64,000 nt of DNA from Antedon mediterranea (taxonomy: Eukaryota > Echinodermata > Crinoidea > Comatulida > Antedonidae): positions 6,926,288 to 6,990,287 of the forward strand of contig NC_092676.1 of NCBI RefSeq assembly GCF_964355755.1. Direction: 5' to 3'. This document shows, in pieces, positions 24,223 through 36,800 of this stretch. Under the pieces are notes generated by a model that had not been told where the DNA came from, did no database searches, and worked only from the letters and a program-made list of their open reading frames with translations. Numbering within the stretch: position 1 is the first letter of the stretch; the number at the start of each line of letters is the position of its first letter. Both the position numbers and the translations under genes were made by a program.

Positions 24223-27200
24223 ATGAGTTGCCAACCTGGTCCTGGTTGTGAACAATTTTGTTCAAAATTACGGAAAGTTTTTAACAGGTAGGGCCTAATT
24301 TCTTTATAATATTTTTTAATTGAATCCAAATAAGTATTAATTACAAATACAATTTTGAATTTAGATATTAATTATTATTAAGATGTATTATCCCCCTGAA
24401 AAAATAATTGTTAAATATGTTTTTATTGTTGAATAATATTAATATGCCATCTTAATGTCACAATTATTTATCCACTTTGTCTTTGACCAAACATTTGATC
24501 AATAAAAAATACCTGAAAAAGCAAAATATAGTCAAACTGGCTGCCAGCCAATGGATTTATTTTGTTTGTTTTTTTCCATACAAAGGTGATTAACTTAATT
24601 AAGACTGCAAAATACCCATGTATTCAAAGTCTGATTTTATTATTCTTTATGTTTTTGAGGACAATATACATCGTTAATTATTTTAATATTAATAAATACG
24701 CTGTGGCTAAAGATACGGTACCGTATTCTAACTTCTGTTTACTAAAGGTACGGTAAAATTGCATTACGTCATAATCAGCCAATGGGATTCTGGTACGTGT
24801 GTGACGTCATCATATAAGGATTTTTTTTTCATATCGCGTCTGTTGTATGTAGAGAATTCCTGTCGGCGGCGCCAGGCTGCATGGATGTGTGTGCGCTGAT
24901 GAGGGTTTTATTTTTATTCCAAATGGCCTTTAGGCCTATATTTTTTATTAAACTTTGTTTACAATGGTGACCATAAACAACAAGCAAATGCGGACAATAA
25001 AGGGGCCCTCAAATACTATGATTTTTAGACAGTAGCCCCAGTGCTGAGTCAATCATCAGCGCACACATGCAGCTGACCCCAGCCTGGCATCGCTTTCCCT
25101 ACACACAAACAAACTGAGGTTATAGTACGTAGTAAGTAGGCCTAGGCCTCTTTTGAAACGGTTTTCTCTGTATTCTAGAATTAAAATCAACATGTTTTCG
25201 CTTTTCAATAATAATAACAGACGTAGGCTACATTTAGTTTTTGTCACACACGACGGCGATAATAGCGATACATGAAGCATAAAGAAAATGCGGTTGATAC
25301 TGTTTTCGCGATATGAAAAAAAATTCCAAAGTCCTTATACGATGACGTCACACACGTACCAGCACCCCATTGGCTGGTTATGACGTAATGCAATTTTACC
25401 GTACCTTTAGTAAACAGAAGTTAGAATACGGTACCGTATCTTTAGCCACGGCGTAATAAATATTAATTTATTGAATTCAATTGTTTTAAAATGTCAATGA
25501 ATAATCACTAACACCTGAAATTGTGTATACAATAAACACAGTAATAATTTAGACTTTCTTTTTAACCACAGAGATTTTATAAAGTTGTTGATAGGAGGTC
25601 AAATTTTATCTTTACTGATTTGCGGAACGGGTGTAACGAGCCAACTGTTGAATTCTGAACATGGAATAAATGCTCCAACAACTCAAAGTTTTCTCAACTA
25701 TTTGCTACTCACTATTGTGTATTGCACCCAGCTTTGTTTTAGATCAGACAATAATAATTTTTATCATATATGTCGTAATCGCGGTTGGAAATATTTGCTT
25801 GTGGCGTTAATCGATGTTGAAGCTAATTACATGGTTGTAAAAGCATATCAATACACAACACTGACCAGTGTACAGGTAATTGGTGTTGGCTAGTATTAGT
25901 AATAATGTATATAAAAGGTTTGATGATGGGTACTAGTTCATGTTGGTGCAGTATCTACTCCTGAAACATTGGGCTTTAATCAAATGCTACAGTACATAGC
26001 CATCAACTTACGAGTTAAGAGATTGTTTACTATTTATAGGCATCAATGAATGTTCACCCCTTATTAAATGAGGTTACTAGGTTCTCCCCCCACCCTATAC
26101 CCCCAATATCTTAGATGATTTTGTGCTATGGAAAGCCATTTTGCAGTATAAAATTTATTTAAAAATCGTAACTCCTGAAGGGATAAACAAATTAACTGTA
26201 AAATGTTCAACAAAAGATTGGCCTGCATCACTGTATGATTAATTTTTTCACCCCCTAAAATCCATCGAAAAAAAAGCACTACAGTGTATAATCATAATCA
26301 CCATGACAAATGTGGGCCTATATACTGTGGTGATCAAAAGACTTTCAATCATACACTACAGGGAATTAGGCCAATCTTTTATGAACATTTTATGATCTTT
26401 AAATTAACATGGTGCCCTGAAATCCACTGAAAACGCTATGTTATTTTTGTTTTTTTTACATTCGGCTGGTGTGCAAGATGGCTTTCATAGCACGAAAATC
26501 GTCTATTCTCATGGTTTAACAATATTTATTCTTCATTTAGCTTTTAGATTGCATCTCAATACCTGCTGTTTTATTGCTGTCGTATGTTATTTTAAAGACC
26601 AAGTTTTTTGCCAACCACATCATAGGCATAATTGTATGCTTGATTGGAGTTCCGCTTATGGTCTGGGCTGACCTCAAAACTGGACGTTCACATACTAATG
26701 GTCAGTTACTTTTTTATCTTGATCAAAATATTTTAAAAATTATTATTTAAAAAGGTTGACAAAAGAGATAACCATTGTAATGAGTCACAAGTATATGTTT
26801 TATTATATACATACGGGTAATTACATGACAGTTTTGTTACCTCTGCCTAGGAGAGGTAATATTTTTGTCTGAAATATTTAGCTGTGTGCACGAATACAGT
26901 AAGTATGTTCTGTTAAGTTTGCTGGATAATGTAAAAAAATACAGATCTTTAGCATATAACATTAAATTAATTAAATTGATATTGAAACGATTTTTTTTTA
27001 CTCCTGGCTGAGGTTGCAACTCTCCTGACTTACTCTTGTTTAGATTATAATTTTATTTCCCACTTTCGTGTTTGGCTCTTGGGTCGTACAGTAGTTCCCC
27101 CAGTCTATGAGATAAAATAACTCCTGGCATGGGATTATGACATTTACACGTTTCTTAAATTGTTATGTAGGGTCTGATAAGTTACTTGGTGATATGCTAT

Positions 27201-30200
27201 GCATTGTGGGTGCATCGTTGTATGGTGTATCAAACGTGGCCGAAGAGTATGCTGTGCGGTTTTACTCACGGACAGAATTTCTTGGGCTTATTGGTTTATT
27301 TGGAAGTTTCATCTGTGGCATTCAACTGTAAGTTAAAAATAGAAATTAAGAAAGGACTCTCTTTCTGAGAGTGTACCTTTTTTTTATATTTTTTATTTAA
27401 ACCTTATTAAATAGACGGGAACCCTAAACAGCGTATGCTGACCATCAAGGGGCCCTCAAGATGAGTCTGTGCCTATGTATATTTTAGTGCACCAGGGTAA
27501 CCCCCTATTCGTCTCGCAAGATGTACTAGGTTCTTTAAAGTGCACATAGGCTGGATGTGTACACTGGTCATACGGTTTATAGTCCTTATCCGTGAAGACT
27601 TCTTCTACCACCAGAGCCGTAGAGCGAGTGAGGCTCGAACCTTTGCCGATGTTATGGCTATGTAATTACAGTTTCACTGTCTTACCCACTTGCTCTCCCA
27701 CAGCTCAGAAAATTAACACAAAACAATTAAACCTGTTAATTTTGTTTTTCTGACAAGCCCTCTCTAAGTATTAATAATTAATATGTAATAATGCTGAATC
27801 TGAAACAATGATTGGTACTGTAATTGGAGGGACATGTTGAGATAGCTAAACAAAACCTCCTTTCAGGTTACTAAAGCACTGTTATGTTTTATATTCTGTT
27901 TTATCACCTGCCTGTAATTTTTTTATAGGTTACTGTAAGCGAGTAAGGCTCCAACCCTTGCCAATGTTATGGCTAGGTATTAGGGTTCCACTATCTTAAC
28001 CGCTTGGCCACTCACTCGCTCACCAACAGCTCGGAAAACCATTACACCTTAATTGTCTTTTTGTGACAAGCCTTATCTAGTATTAATAATTAATATGTAA
28101 TAATGCTGAATCTGAAACAATGATTGGTACTCTAATTGGAGGGACATGTTGAGATAGCTAAACATAACCTCCTTTCATGTTACTAAAGCATTGTTATGTT
28201 TTATATTCTGTTTATCACCTGACTGTAATTTATTATAGCTTCTAAATATTTACAATCCCATACAGTAGCATGTGATTGTCAATTGACATTAATGTTGCAA
28301 TAAAGTTAACTGATGATCACATGATGATAAATAAACAACTTTTAATCATTTTTTCACTTCAAAATTGTAATCGCATTTTACAACCATTAAGTTTTATGCA
28401 ATAATGTTTATTCTATATGTTATATATATTTTTTGTTCATACAGTACTAATAATATTTAAGAAGAATTTCTATTGTTATTTACCTCCGCCAAGGAGGTAT
28501 GTAATCGATCGCGTGTGTTTGTTTGTCTGTCTGTTTGTTTGTTAGCAGGATTCTTCAAAAAGTAATTAACCTGTACAATATTTCGACTAAAATGAATATA
28601 CAGATAGATATGTGGTCAAGGACCATTCCATTAAATTTTGGGACCATGGTCCCAATTCTGGACCACTTTTTAATACACTTTTCAGACCTGCTAGTGTTAA
28701 AAGATAGGACAGAATTTTTCAAAAGCCGGCGAGCAGTCTTAATTTAAAGTAACAAGTAAACTGAAATTGCATTTTTTCAAGAACTACTTGTCCAAAAAAC
28801 TTCATTTTTGTACAGGAGGCAAGAGTTATAATTTGTGATTTGTAATTTTAAAACATAAGTTGATTTAATATACAGGTTTTTGGATGCGAATAGTTTAAAA
28901 AACCTGATTCTTTTCAAATTCACTCGTTTGATTTTCGCGTTGCTGTTCTATTGTTAGTCAACTAAAGCTATTGTTAATTGAAAGGCTTGTTACATAACCA
29001 TTACACCAAACTCGCATACACATGCTTGTAGTGAAAATAGCCTAAATCACAAACAGCATTAAGAAACGCACAAATATATATATATATATATATATATTTT
29101 CCTGGAGAAATCTTATGTAGGAGAATTTTACAGTAGGCGGAGGTATCCACTCTCGGAGTGGCTTTCTAGTTGTATGATGATAATAGACAAATATAACATT
29201 TCAGAGTATTTAGTAAATAAGATATTCTACTGTACTTGCAAAAAATAGCATTAATTGAATTTAACTTTTTATCTTTCCAGAATTATTTTAGAACGTGAAG
29301 AGTTAATGACATTTGCATGGAATTGGCAAGCTATTTTACTACTGCTTGGTTTTGCAATATGCCTTTTCAGTTTATATTCCTTGATGCCAACCGTAATCAG
29401 ACTTAGCAGCGCCATGGCCGTTAACTTGTCATTACTAACGGCAGATATTTATGGTCTTCTGATTGGTCTATTTGTTTTTCATTATCATGTAAGTTGTTGT
29501 TTACGATGAGAGGTAAATTTAGGTGAACGAACTCTGTTTGAAAATCTTGTATGTAAAGCCTTATCTACAGTATCAAACTTTATGTGACAACAAAATGTAA
29601 TGTGACCATATATGGACATAATGATGTCATATCACTACCATGTTTGGGCATATCACTATCACATTTGGGCAAATCACACACAAACTAATTTGATAGTGTA
29701 GACAGAGCTTTAGGCAAAAAGTTAACTGATGATTATCAGATAAAAGTTCTTGAAATATGTCCTCCTGACGTCGCATGGCCACCACAAATTATGTGACGCA
29801 TGTACAATTTCACTGTCTGTGTCGGCAATTGTGAGCAGCAATGGCTAAACACTTAGCTCAGAAATCAAAAGGATAATTAAATTGAAGTTAATTAGAAAAA
29901 AAATGAGAAGTTGTTTAGGCAATTGCAGACATTGGTGCCCAAATGGAAACCTAATTTTTGGAAATTTTGCGAGGTCTGCAAGTACATAATAATAAAGTAC
30001 ATAAATAAGTAAGTAAATAAAAATACATAATGAAATACATAATACTAATAACTTTTCTTTCTTCTCCAGTTTTCGTTTTTGTATTTCTTCTCGTTTGTGA
30101 CAATCGTCTGCGGAATCATCGTGTACAGTATGAGGAAAACTGAAGTTGCTGTGCCGCCAACTAATTATCGCGAGTTCAGTAATGAAGACGACAACGATGC

Positions 30201-30291
30201 GGATGTTACCGGTGATACTGACGATGTAGACGCTATCCACCAGTCAGCAAGGAAGTGCTTAAACGGCGATCAAACTGTTGAAAATCCATAA
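24223..30291 (+). CDS. SLC35F2: SLC35F1/F2-type solute carrier, complete
   Basis: Six exons, 24223-24287, 25572-25875, 26541-26700, 27171-27327, 29281-29488 and 30070-30291, splice in phase to 371 residues (human SLC35F2 has 374). The family belongs to the drug/metabolite transporter superfamily, with about ten membrane helices; human SLC35F2 imports queuosine and the drug YM155. Family-typical blocks are [10 protein letters not shown], a [21 protein letters not shown]-like block (the best conserved family segment) joined across the splice to [42 protein letters not shown], and a final hydrophobic helix around [17 protein letters not shown]. The N-terminus is cytosolic-like and Cys-rich; the tail is acidic (about residues 325-345). 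Vertebrate F1 and F2 are paralogues, so this single gene could be the ancestor of both. The introns carry a foldback element, SINEs and MITEs. Confidence 0.93.
24377..24680. mobile_element. MITE family B, copy 4
   Basis: It starts ATTAAGATGTATTATCCCCC and ends GAGGACAATATACATCGTTA. It shares the CTGCCAGCCAATGG interior with 6910-7250. It lies in intron 1 of the transporter gene, directly before the foldback element. Confidence 0.75.
24684..25468. mobile_element. Foldback element with about 155-bp inverted arms
   Basis: The left arm (about 24684-24838) and right arm (about 25305-25468) are inverted copies with only a few differences. Both contain CTAAAGATACGGTACCGTAT, TAGTAAACAGAAG or its complement, and a TGACGTCA palindrome. 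The interior of about 465 bp has no open frame of note. No transposase is present, so this would be a non-autonomous element. Confidence 0.85.
26199..26393. repeat. Imperfect inverted repeat in intron 2 of the transporter
   Basis: AAAGATTGGCCTGCATCACT with TGTATGATTAA at about 26211-26242 is mirrored by TTCAATCATACACTACAGGG with TTAGGCCAATCTTTTATG at about 26345-26383. It is probably a small degraded MITE; terminal repeats could not be fixed. Confidence 0.45.
27425..27715 (-). mobile_element. tRNA-type SINE, family 1
   Basis: The body has AGGTTCTTTAAAGTGCACAT, GTGTACACTGGTCATACGGT and TTCTACCACCAGAGC. The tRNA-like head is on the minus strand at the right, with a B-box-like GGTTCGAGCC (27631-27640 reversed) and an A-box region of altered sequence before 27710. 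It lies in intron 4 of the transporter. Confidence 0.7.
27620..28245. repeat. Direct duplication of about 315 bp including a SINE head
   Basis: The block 27625-27928 is repeated at 27940-28243. Shared landmarks in the same order are GCTCGAACC/GCTCCAACC, GCCAATGTTATGGCTA, TATTAATAATTAATATGTAA, AATGATTGGTACT, GGAGGGACATGTTGAGATAG and TTATGTTTTATATTCTGTTT. The second copy keeps a better A box, reading TGGCCAAGCGGTTAAGA on the minus strand (near 28000). The SINE head was therefore copied with its flank rather than inserted twice. Confidence 0.8.
28479..29170. mobile_element. Repeat element with CCTCCGCC / GGCGGAGG ends
   Basis: It begins TTACCTCCGCCAAGGAGGTA and ends GTAGGCGGAGGTATCCACTC, with GAGTGGCTTTCTAGTT after it, so the termini are inverted. 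The GTTTGTTTGTCTGTCTGTTT and GTTAGCAGGATT stretch just inside is typical of a widespread repeat in marine invertebrates as I remember it. A (TA)n run lies at 29078-29097. The open frame at 28523-28747 is not convincing as a gene. Confidence 0.5.
29555..29713. mobile_element. MITE family A, copy 7
   Basis: It runs from AAAGCCTTATCTACAGTATC to GATAGTGTAGACAGAGCTTT, internal orientation as in copy 5. It lies in the last intron of the transporter gene. Confidence 0.85.
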
Positions 30292-30436
30292 TTTGGAAAA
30301 AAAAAAGTTTAAAATGTGAAGCAGTAGTTTAAATTACAGCTGAAGCCATATTTGAGATACCCCAATTCAGTCGACACCCCTGTGGAACATATAAGGGGCA
30401 ATGCTTTTTGAGGACACACTCTGTTTGGTCCAGAAG

Positions 30437-30975
30437 GTGTCCCCTTAATAGAGATTCTACTATACAATGTAATCCACACTCATAGAGGACTTGTCTGGAA
30501 TAGACGATATGATAATTACTCATTAGTTGGTTTGGATGCTACCTCCGTTTCTTGTTTTTAATGAGAACACCTTCTTTCAAGGAGAAACTTTGCTGGGTCT
30601 TCTTAAGGTGTCCTCTTAGTGGAAGTTCTACTATACAATGTAATCTAAAATCATAGAATACTTGTCTAAAACAGACGAAAGGATAATAACTCATTACCTG
30701 TGGGTTGGATCCTATCTCCTGTTTCTTGTTTTTAATGAGAACACCTTCTTTTAAGGAGAAACTTTGCTGGGTCTCGAAGGTGTCCCCTTAATAGAGTCTC
30801 TAATATAGAATGTAATCTAAAAGCATAGAGGACTTGTCTCGAATAGATATGATAATAACTTATTACCTGTGGGTTGGATCCTATCTCCTGTTTCTTGAGT
30901 TAATGAGAACACCCTCTTTTAATGAGAACTTTGCTGGGTCTTAAAGGTGTCCCCTTAATAGAGGTTCTACTGTGC
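30437..30975. repeat. About 170-bp tandem repeat, three copies
   Basis: GGTGTCCCCTTAATAGAG, or a near match, recurs at about 30437, 30608, 30778 and 30943. Between these, ATACAATGTAATC, GGACTTGTCT, ATGATAATAACTCATTA, GGATCCTATCTCCTGTTTCT and GAGAACACCTTCTTT are repeated in order. The GTGTCCCCTTAATAGAG phrase also occurs singly near 48705 and 48840 and in changed form at 60740, so this derives from a dispersed element. Confidence 0.75.
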
Positions 30976-31055
30976 CATGGTTTAGTTTGCATAGAGATTC
31001 GCCATAAAATGAACAAAGTTTAGATTAAATTACTGTATATATATTTTATTTTCTG

Positions 31056-31332
31056 TTAAAGATGTATTGTCCCACAAAAACATGAAAAATGAAGAATCAT
31101 AAAAAAGACAAAACAAACAGTAAATTCATCCAAAAACCCATTGACTTTTGAATAAATGAATTTGACTATTTGTTGATTTAAATTACAGTTTTTTAAATAA
31201 TTGAATAGTTAAATAATTTTTTTTGGATCCAGTTTTTGGTCAAAATGAACTATTATGTGACTTTAAAATGACATTATTTAACAAAAGCATTAAAAAAAGT
31301 TGTTTTTGTCAGGGAGACAATAATATCTTTAA
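31056..31332. mobile_element. MITE family B, copy 5 (best preserved)
   Basis: It starts TTAAAGATGTATTGTCCCAC and ends GGGAGACAATAATATCTTTA. Inside the ends, CATGAAAAATGAAG and CCAGTTTTTGGTCAAAATGA are diagnostic for the family. Length is about 277 bp with no coding capacity. Confidence 0.8.
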
Positions 31333-32625
31333 TAAAAAATAATACAGGAATGTATTTGTTACATAAAGTATGCATACATACATTTTCTCATTTAGTCTAG
31401 GTTTTTAGATACCAAATCATTGTGGTTATCATGATCTGAATTTAGTCCTAGAAAAGGATATTCTCAAAGAATTTTTTTTTTAATCAAAATTTAATTTTAC
31501 AATACACACTCACAGAAACAAATTAAAGCTATTTTTGTATTGTTAAATTGACAATTAAATGTATACAGCTAGCTAAGTACTTAATACAGTGAGATGTCTT
31601 TACCAAGAAGGACGTTTTGTGAGCTTTTTCTACATTTTGCATTGCAAACATGTTGGCAAAGGTGCAAGTCATGTTCACCCGATTTTGTCATTGTGTGTTT
31701 TTAGGATAAAAAAGAAAAAACAAATGTGTAAAAAAAAAGATATTGCCTTTTACGACGCATTCAGTTTATTTTAAAATTAGCACCAACTTGAAAAGTATTT
31801 ATTTTCACATTGTTTAATGTATAAAATAGATGTTATAAATTTTGAATAGTTAGTAGTCTTATTAGATAAGAAAAACTGCAATACAGTTGCCTTGCTCGGG
31901 AAAAGTAATGTTGCTAAAAGTAACTTTACATTTCTATTTAAGACAAATTATTTTAATGGTTGTTGATCTTAAATTATTATGGGTAGTTTTGGAGGAAGAA
32001 ATCAAAATTTTAAAACTAAAATTGAGCAGTGGAATTATCAGAACAATCTATCAACTATTTCTGGGGAAGCTGTACCGTACTCAACTATGTCCATCTCTTG
32101 CTCCCCACCCACCTTTTTTTTTGTTGGAGAAAAGAACAAATTTGTTTATTTATTTATGATGAGTGTGGTCATCCAGCTAAACTGATCATTTATGGACCCT
32201 CAGAACAATACTGTTATTTATGATTAAGCCTGTCAAAAGAAGACAATGGGTTTTATATATGAACTTTTTTTTCTTGACTGCTACAAATAATGTATCTTTA
32301 AAATTGATTTTTTGAAATTGGAAATAAAGAGAAGATTATTGGTGTAAAATAAATGTGTTGGAAATATATTAAACATAATTATGTTGATCGGTCACTTATG
32401 TTTGATTCATCCAGCACAAGTTAAGTACAGTATTGACTTCGAGTCGCGTCTGTTGGCATGGCAAAATGAGTTAACCAATCGGATCTCTTATATCCGAGTA
32501 ACTATACCCACAATTCATTGCTGTAGGTGGAAACGTCGAAAAAAACATTCGTCTTCGCCCCGAAAACTAAATCGAAAAGATTTTAGTATTTATTATCCAT
32601 AAAAAACTATTCATTCAATTTAGTA

Positions 32626-33794
32626 ATGGATGATTTTCAGTCCCCAGAAGAGGTAGGTTTGTTTGGTTCGTTTGCCGATTCTGAACAAACGTAGTTAAGC
32701 AAGATAGGCTGACCTAAAAGGCTAGGCCAACCAGCAGCAGGCAGGCAATTTTCTGAATGTTGATGCACTGGCGCTTGTTGGTGATATCGGTAACCAAGTA
32801 CGGTCGCCATAGCCTAGGCCTAGTTATTTATGTCAAATGCTGCTCGGCATTTGGATGTTCATTTAATGGCAATTGTACTTTAAATACATAAGGCACAATT
32901 AAGCTAGGGTGTAGCCTAGTTAAGTTAGGCCTAATATAATTGTAATAATGGTAATTTTAAAATTAATACAGTATCTACTAGCCTCTATCTATAGGCCCCT
33001 AGGCCTATTATATATAAATTTACGTAAGGGCATTAAATACAATTTGTTTTTCAATAAATTGCCAGCATTTTATTTTTATTATTTTTAAATTGTAACATTT
33101 TGTTGTTGTTTAAAAGACTGCTTTTGTGGTGGATGAAGTGAGCAACATCATCAAAGAAGCTGTTGAAGGTACAATTGGAGGAAATGCCTATCAACATAAC
33201 AAAATTAACCAATGGACGTCGAACGTAGTGGAACAATGTCTCAACCAATTGACTAAATTAGGGAAACCCTTTAAATATATAGGTAATTCAAATGTATCAA
33301 ACATTTATTTCATCAAATGTCATACAAATAATACAGAGCATAAAATGAGGACCAACCTAAAAGTAAACTTGTCTCAGTTGACCCTTTAACATGGTTACAG
33401 AAAAAGTTGAATTGGTCAATATGGCGCTGTAGATGATGACTATTTAAAAATATGTAAATATTAATGAACTTTAACTTAACTGAAAACAATAATTATTATG
33501 TAATGTATTGCAGCTTAAACATTGTAAATTGATGTTTTTAAATTTGATGTGCTTTCTTTTACATTGTAATTTTTGAATTGGATAAATAAACCTAGGCCCA
33601 TGCTTTTTTTTAATTAATACTGTATAAACATTGGTTTTTTTTCAGTGTCTGCTGTCATAATGCAAAAGAATGGAGCTGGTCTACACACAGCAAGTTCATG
33701 TTTTTGGGATAACACAACAGATGGTAGTTGTACTGTGAGATGGGAAAATAAAACAATGTACTGTATTGTTAGTATCTTTGGATTAGCGATATAA
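32626..33794 (+). CDS. DYNLT1: Dynein light chain Tctex-type 1, complete
   Basis: Exons 32626-32652, 33117-33282 and 33646-33794 give 113 residues, the same length as human DYNLT1. Cytoplasmic dynein uses this subunit as a dimer that binds the intermediate chain and links cargo. Family-defining blocks are [30 protein letters not shown], a [12 protein letters not shown] block, and [19 protein letters not shown] followed by [18 protein letters not shown]; nearly all residues outside the first nine agree with the vertebrate protein. The first exon codes only MDDFQSPEE. Introns are phase 0 (GTAGGT donor) and phase 1 (GTAATT donor). It is closer to DYNLT1 than DYNLT3 in the GKPFKYI and AFG-type C-terminal region; the last residues are SIFGLAI. 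Confidence 0.97.
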
Positions 33795-33851
33795 AAAAAT
33801 AATGCGATTTGATGTACATAATATGAGTTCAGTTTATAAAATGGATGTATC

Positions 33852-33857
33852 AATAAA
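33852..33857 (+). other. Polyadenylation signal of DYNLT1
   Basis: AATAAA lies 58 bp after the stop codon, followed within 20-25 bp by a T/GT-rich stretch. This would give a very short 3' untranslated region. Confidence 0.55.
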
Positions 33858-36800
33858 ACGAATTCATTGTTTATAATGTATATTGTATTATCCTTCCAAT
33901 TTAAATGTGCATATACACTGGAATATTTTATTAATTTAAGCTCAACCTTGTTTAATATATACTTTACATTTAAACAATAGATATCTTATAATCCGTTAAT
34001 AATATAATATTAATGCCCATATGCCAATCTTCCCTATGGTTGAACTGTATTGATGATGTCAATTATTTTTTCAATATATTATTTGAACGGTTACTAAACT
34101 TATCCAAAGTTAGTTACAGTAGAGAACGTCTTTGGGAGGGAACAACCCCTTTATAGGCGTGGCTCCTGAACAGTGATTAGCCATTGGTGTTAAAACAATA
34201 TATAGATTCTTGTTCATTTCACGCCCTTCAGGGTGTATTATATGATAAGAGTACTACTGTATTAAAATCTCTCTAAATGCAACAAAAATGATTTCAGATA
34301 ATAAATAATATAATAGAAAGGGTGATTAGTTTTAAGTATTTTTTATTTATGATTTAAATATAAATTTCAATCATTCAATCAATTTATAAACATTTATGAG
34401 AAATGCCAATGTGATGTTATTAAAAAAAAAAAGATTTTTTATAATTAATTTAATCCGTTTTTGATGTACAATTTGCCAGATACTTTTATCTACATTTAGT
34501 CAGTTCCCCACCAACATGAATAACTATGTAAAATTCATGGCTTAAATTAAATGAAAGTTAGGGACAAGCGCATGCCTTCAGAATCAAAATGAAGTGTGTA
34601 TTTAGCATGTTGTGTGAATTGTGTACATTAAAAATTACTATTTAGTAAGTATAATTAATAATACTCAAGTGTGTTTTATTGTAGTTCTACAGTACAGCCA
34701 TGGAGCTATAAAATTAGATAGCTCCATCGGGTACAACCCCTATAACACTCTGTCCACACTATCACACTTAATGTGACAACAAATGTGATGTGCCCATATA
34801 TATGGACATAATGTCATACCAATACCATTTGGGCATATCACTATCATATTTAAGCACATCACATTTAGTTTGGTAGTGCAGACAGAGCTTAAGTTAAGAG
34901 AACACCTTTGGTACCTGACACAATGTCCTCTTAAAGGCAAATTTACACATCACAGACGTCCGAGTGGTAATGGTATAGAAATATAGAATCTATGTTATTT
35001 CTTATGACGGGCGGTTTTTTTTTCCACTCAGGATTAATACAGATTGTACGTGGGACAAGTTTTCCGTTACCGGCATTACCGCTCGTGTCTGTGTAAATTG
35101 GCCTTTAACAGGTGTTGGCCATGTGTTTAAACATATTGCTCCATCATGTTGGTTTCTGGGGAAACTTTATAAATACGTACGTCCGGTCCCCTGAATAGGC
35201 ATATCCCGGTCCAAAGGAGGGATTCTGTCTAAACATTATTAGTGAATTTGACATCTAGGTGGTCGTGCCCACAGATGGTTCTCGAATACACAGTAATTTC
35301 AGTCTAAAAAATAGCTATTTCAAATGTACTTACTGCAGGACTATAATACATTTGTCGTTTACAGAAACAAATAAATAGACAATGATTTATGTAGGCCTAC
35401 TCAACTTAAATTAGCACCCTGGGAATTACTTCCGAAAAAGAAACTTGTCACAAAATAAGTCACAATTTTGTTTAAACCCAATTTGTGTTTTTTATGTAAC
35501 ATTAGGGGTGAGGGATGGGGAAGAGGATAGGTACAAAGAAAATATATTTGTATCCACTCAGTAACCAAATATATGTTTTTTCCTAAATAATACACCAACC
35601 ACTAAAAATACAGTAAAACATTTTCGATTTAAAACTGTCACTGTCACGATACACCACTCTACGAGTTTATATTTTTTATAATTATTAATTAATACAAACG
35701 TTGAGAAGCAAATGTCAGTAATAAAGTTATTTTGTATTTGTTTTTATAATCCAACAGTAGGGCCTACCCACACTCACAGTATTAAAGTTTATTTGTATGT
35801 GTTTATATATCCCACACTCACAGTAAGAAATTTGCGATTCAAATGGCGACCAAAAGTGGTTAATACAATCTAAATGTTTTAAGTTTATCTTTCAAGGGCC
35901 TATAAATGGACCTACTTGTGTAGGTATAGGGAGACTGAGAGGTTGAAATGTTCCATTCATCGCAAATCAATACATTTGTATAAACGTATATTAAACCTAT
36001 CAAAATAGTATTTTTTCTAAGAAAATCAGCCTGTCTTCAATATTATGATGCTGTACTTTAGCTGTTCAACCGGTTTTCAGCTATTAAAACAATTATCGTA
36101 GACGGAGATATATAAATGCGAAGCATCCTCGTATTATTGTGTGCGGGTATTTTTCAAGATGGACATCCATTAGACAGTGTATACCACGACCCCTTATTTG
36201 GGGCAAATCGTTGAACCTAAATTCGTTTTAAGTATCAAAACTAATTATCTAACTCAATTTAATTAGTAAACCAGGTTACATCAGGTGGTTAAAATCAGTA
36301 CTGAAGGTACGAACCAACTTTATATACCATATGAGTAAACATTATAGAATCAACGCGCGAATTTTGCCGGCCCTTTCGTGAGTTTATATGTAGATAATAT
36401 TGTTGCTGTTCATAAAACCCCCTCCTTTGGAAAATCCCTATTCAATGTGAACACTCCTACATTATTTATTAGGTGATGTATACCAAAGTCAAAGGCCAAC
36501 CCTATTCAGTGGATATTTTTTTAGGAGAGGGGTACGGGATGTGTTGAAGGTGTCTGTTAAATTAAATATGGGTTCTATTATAATTTATTATCACAGCCAA
36601 TAAATACACTTCTGTCACGTCCCGTTTCTATTCCTTCCGCCGCTAACAACCTCTTGACTTGAAACTCCATCCTATCCTTCTAACATCAATATCCTTCCTA
36701 TATCTCGATTCAATCCATCTCAGTCTGACCCTCTCCTCACATTGTACCCCATCCCCGGCCCGCCAACTGTTTTTGTATGCAAAATTTCACTAAAATTGAC

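Larger units (their letters stand above)
30292..32625. other. Region between the transporter and dynein light chain genes
   Basis: The transporter's 3' untranslated region should start here. It contains the tandem repeat 30437-30975 and a family B MITE at 31056. The last 250 bp (from about 32380) is more complex and should hold the DYNLT1 promoter and 5' untranslated region; the 73-residue open frame there (32381-32602) ends before the DYNLT1 ATG and has no family signature. Nothing else is recognisable. Confidence 0.45.

Noticed and set aside
24684-25468. Long terminal repeats of a retrotransposon
   Set aside because: The two arms are inverted, not direct, and there is no coding sequence between them.
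32381-32602. 73-residue frame just before DYNLT1
   Set aside because: It ends before the DYNLT1 start, has no family signature and lies where the promoter and leader should be.
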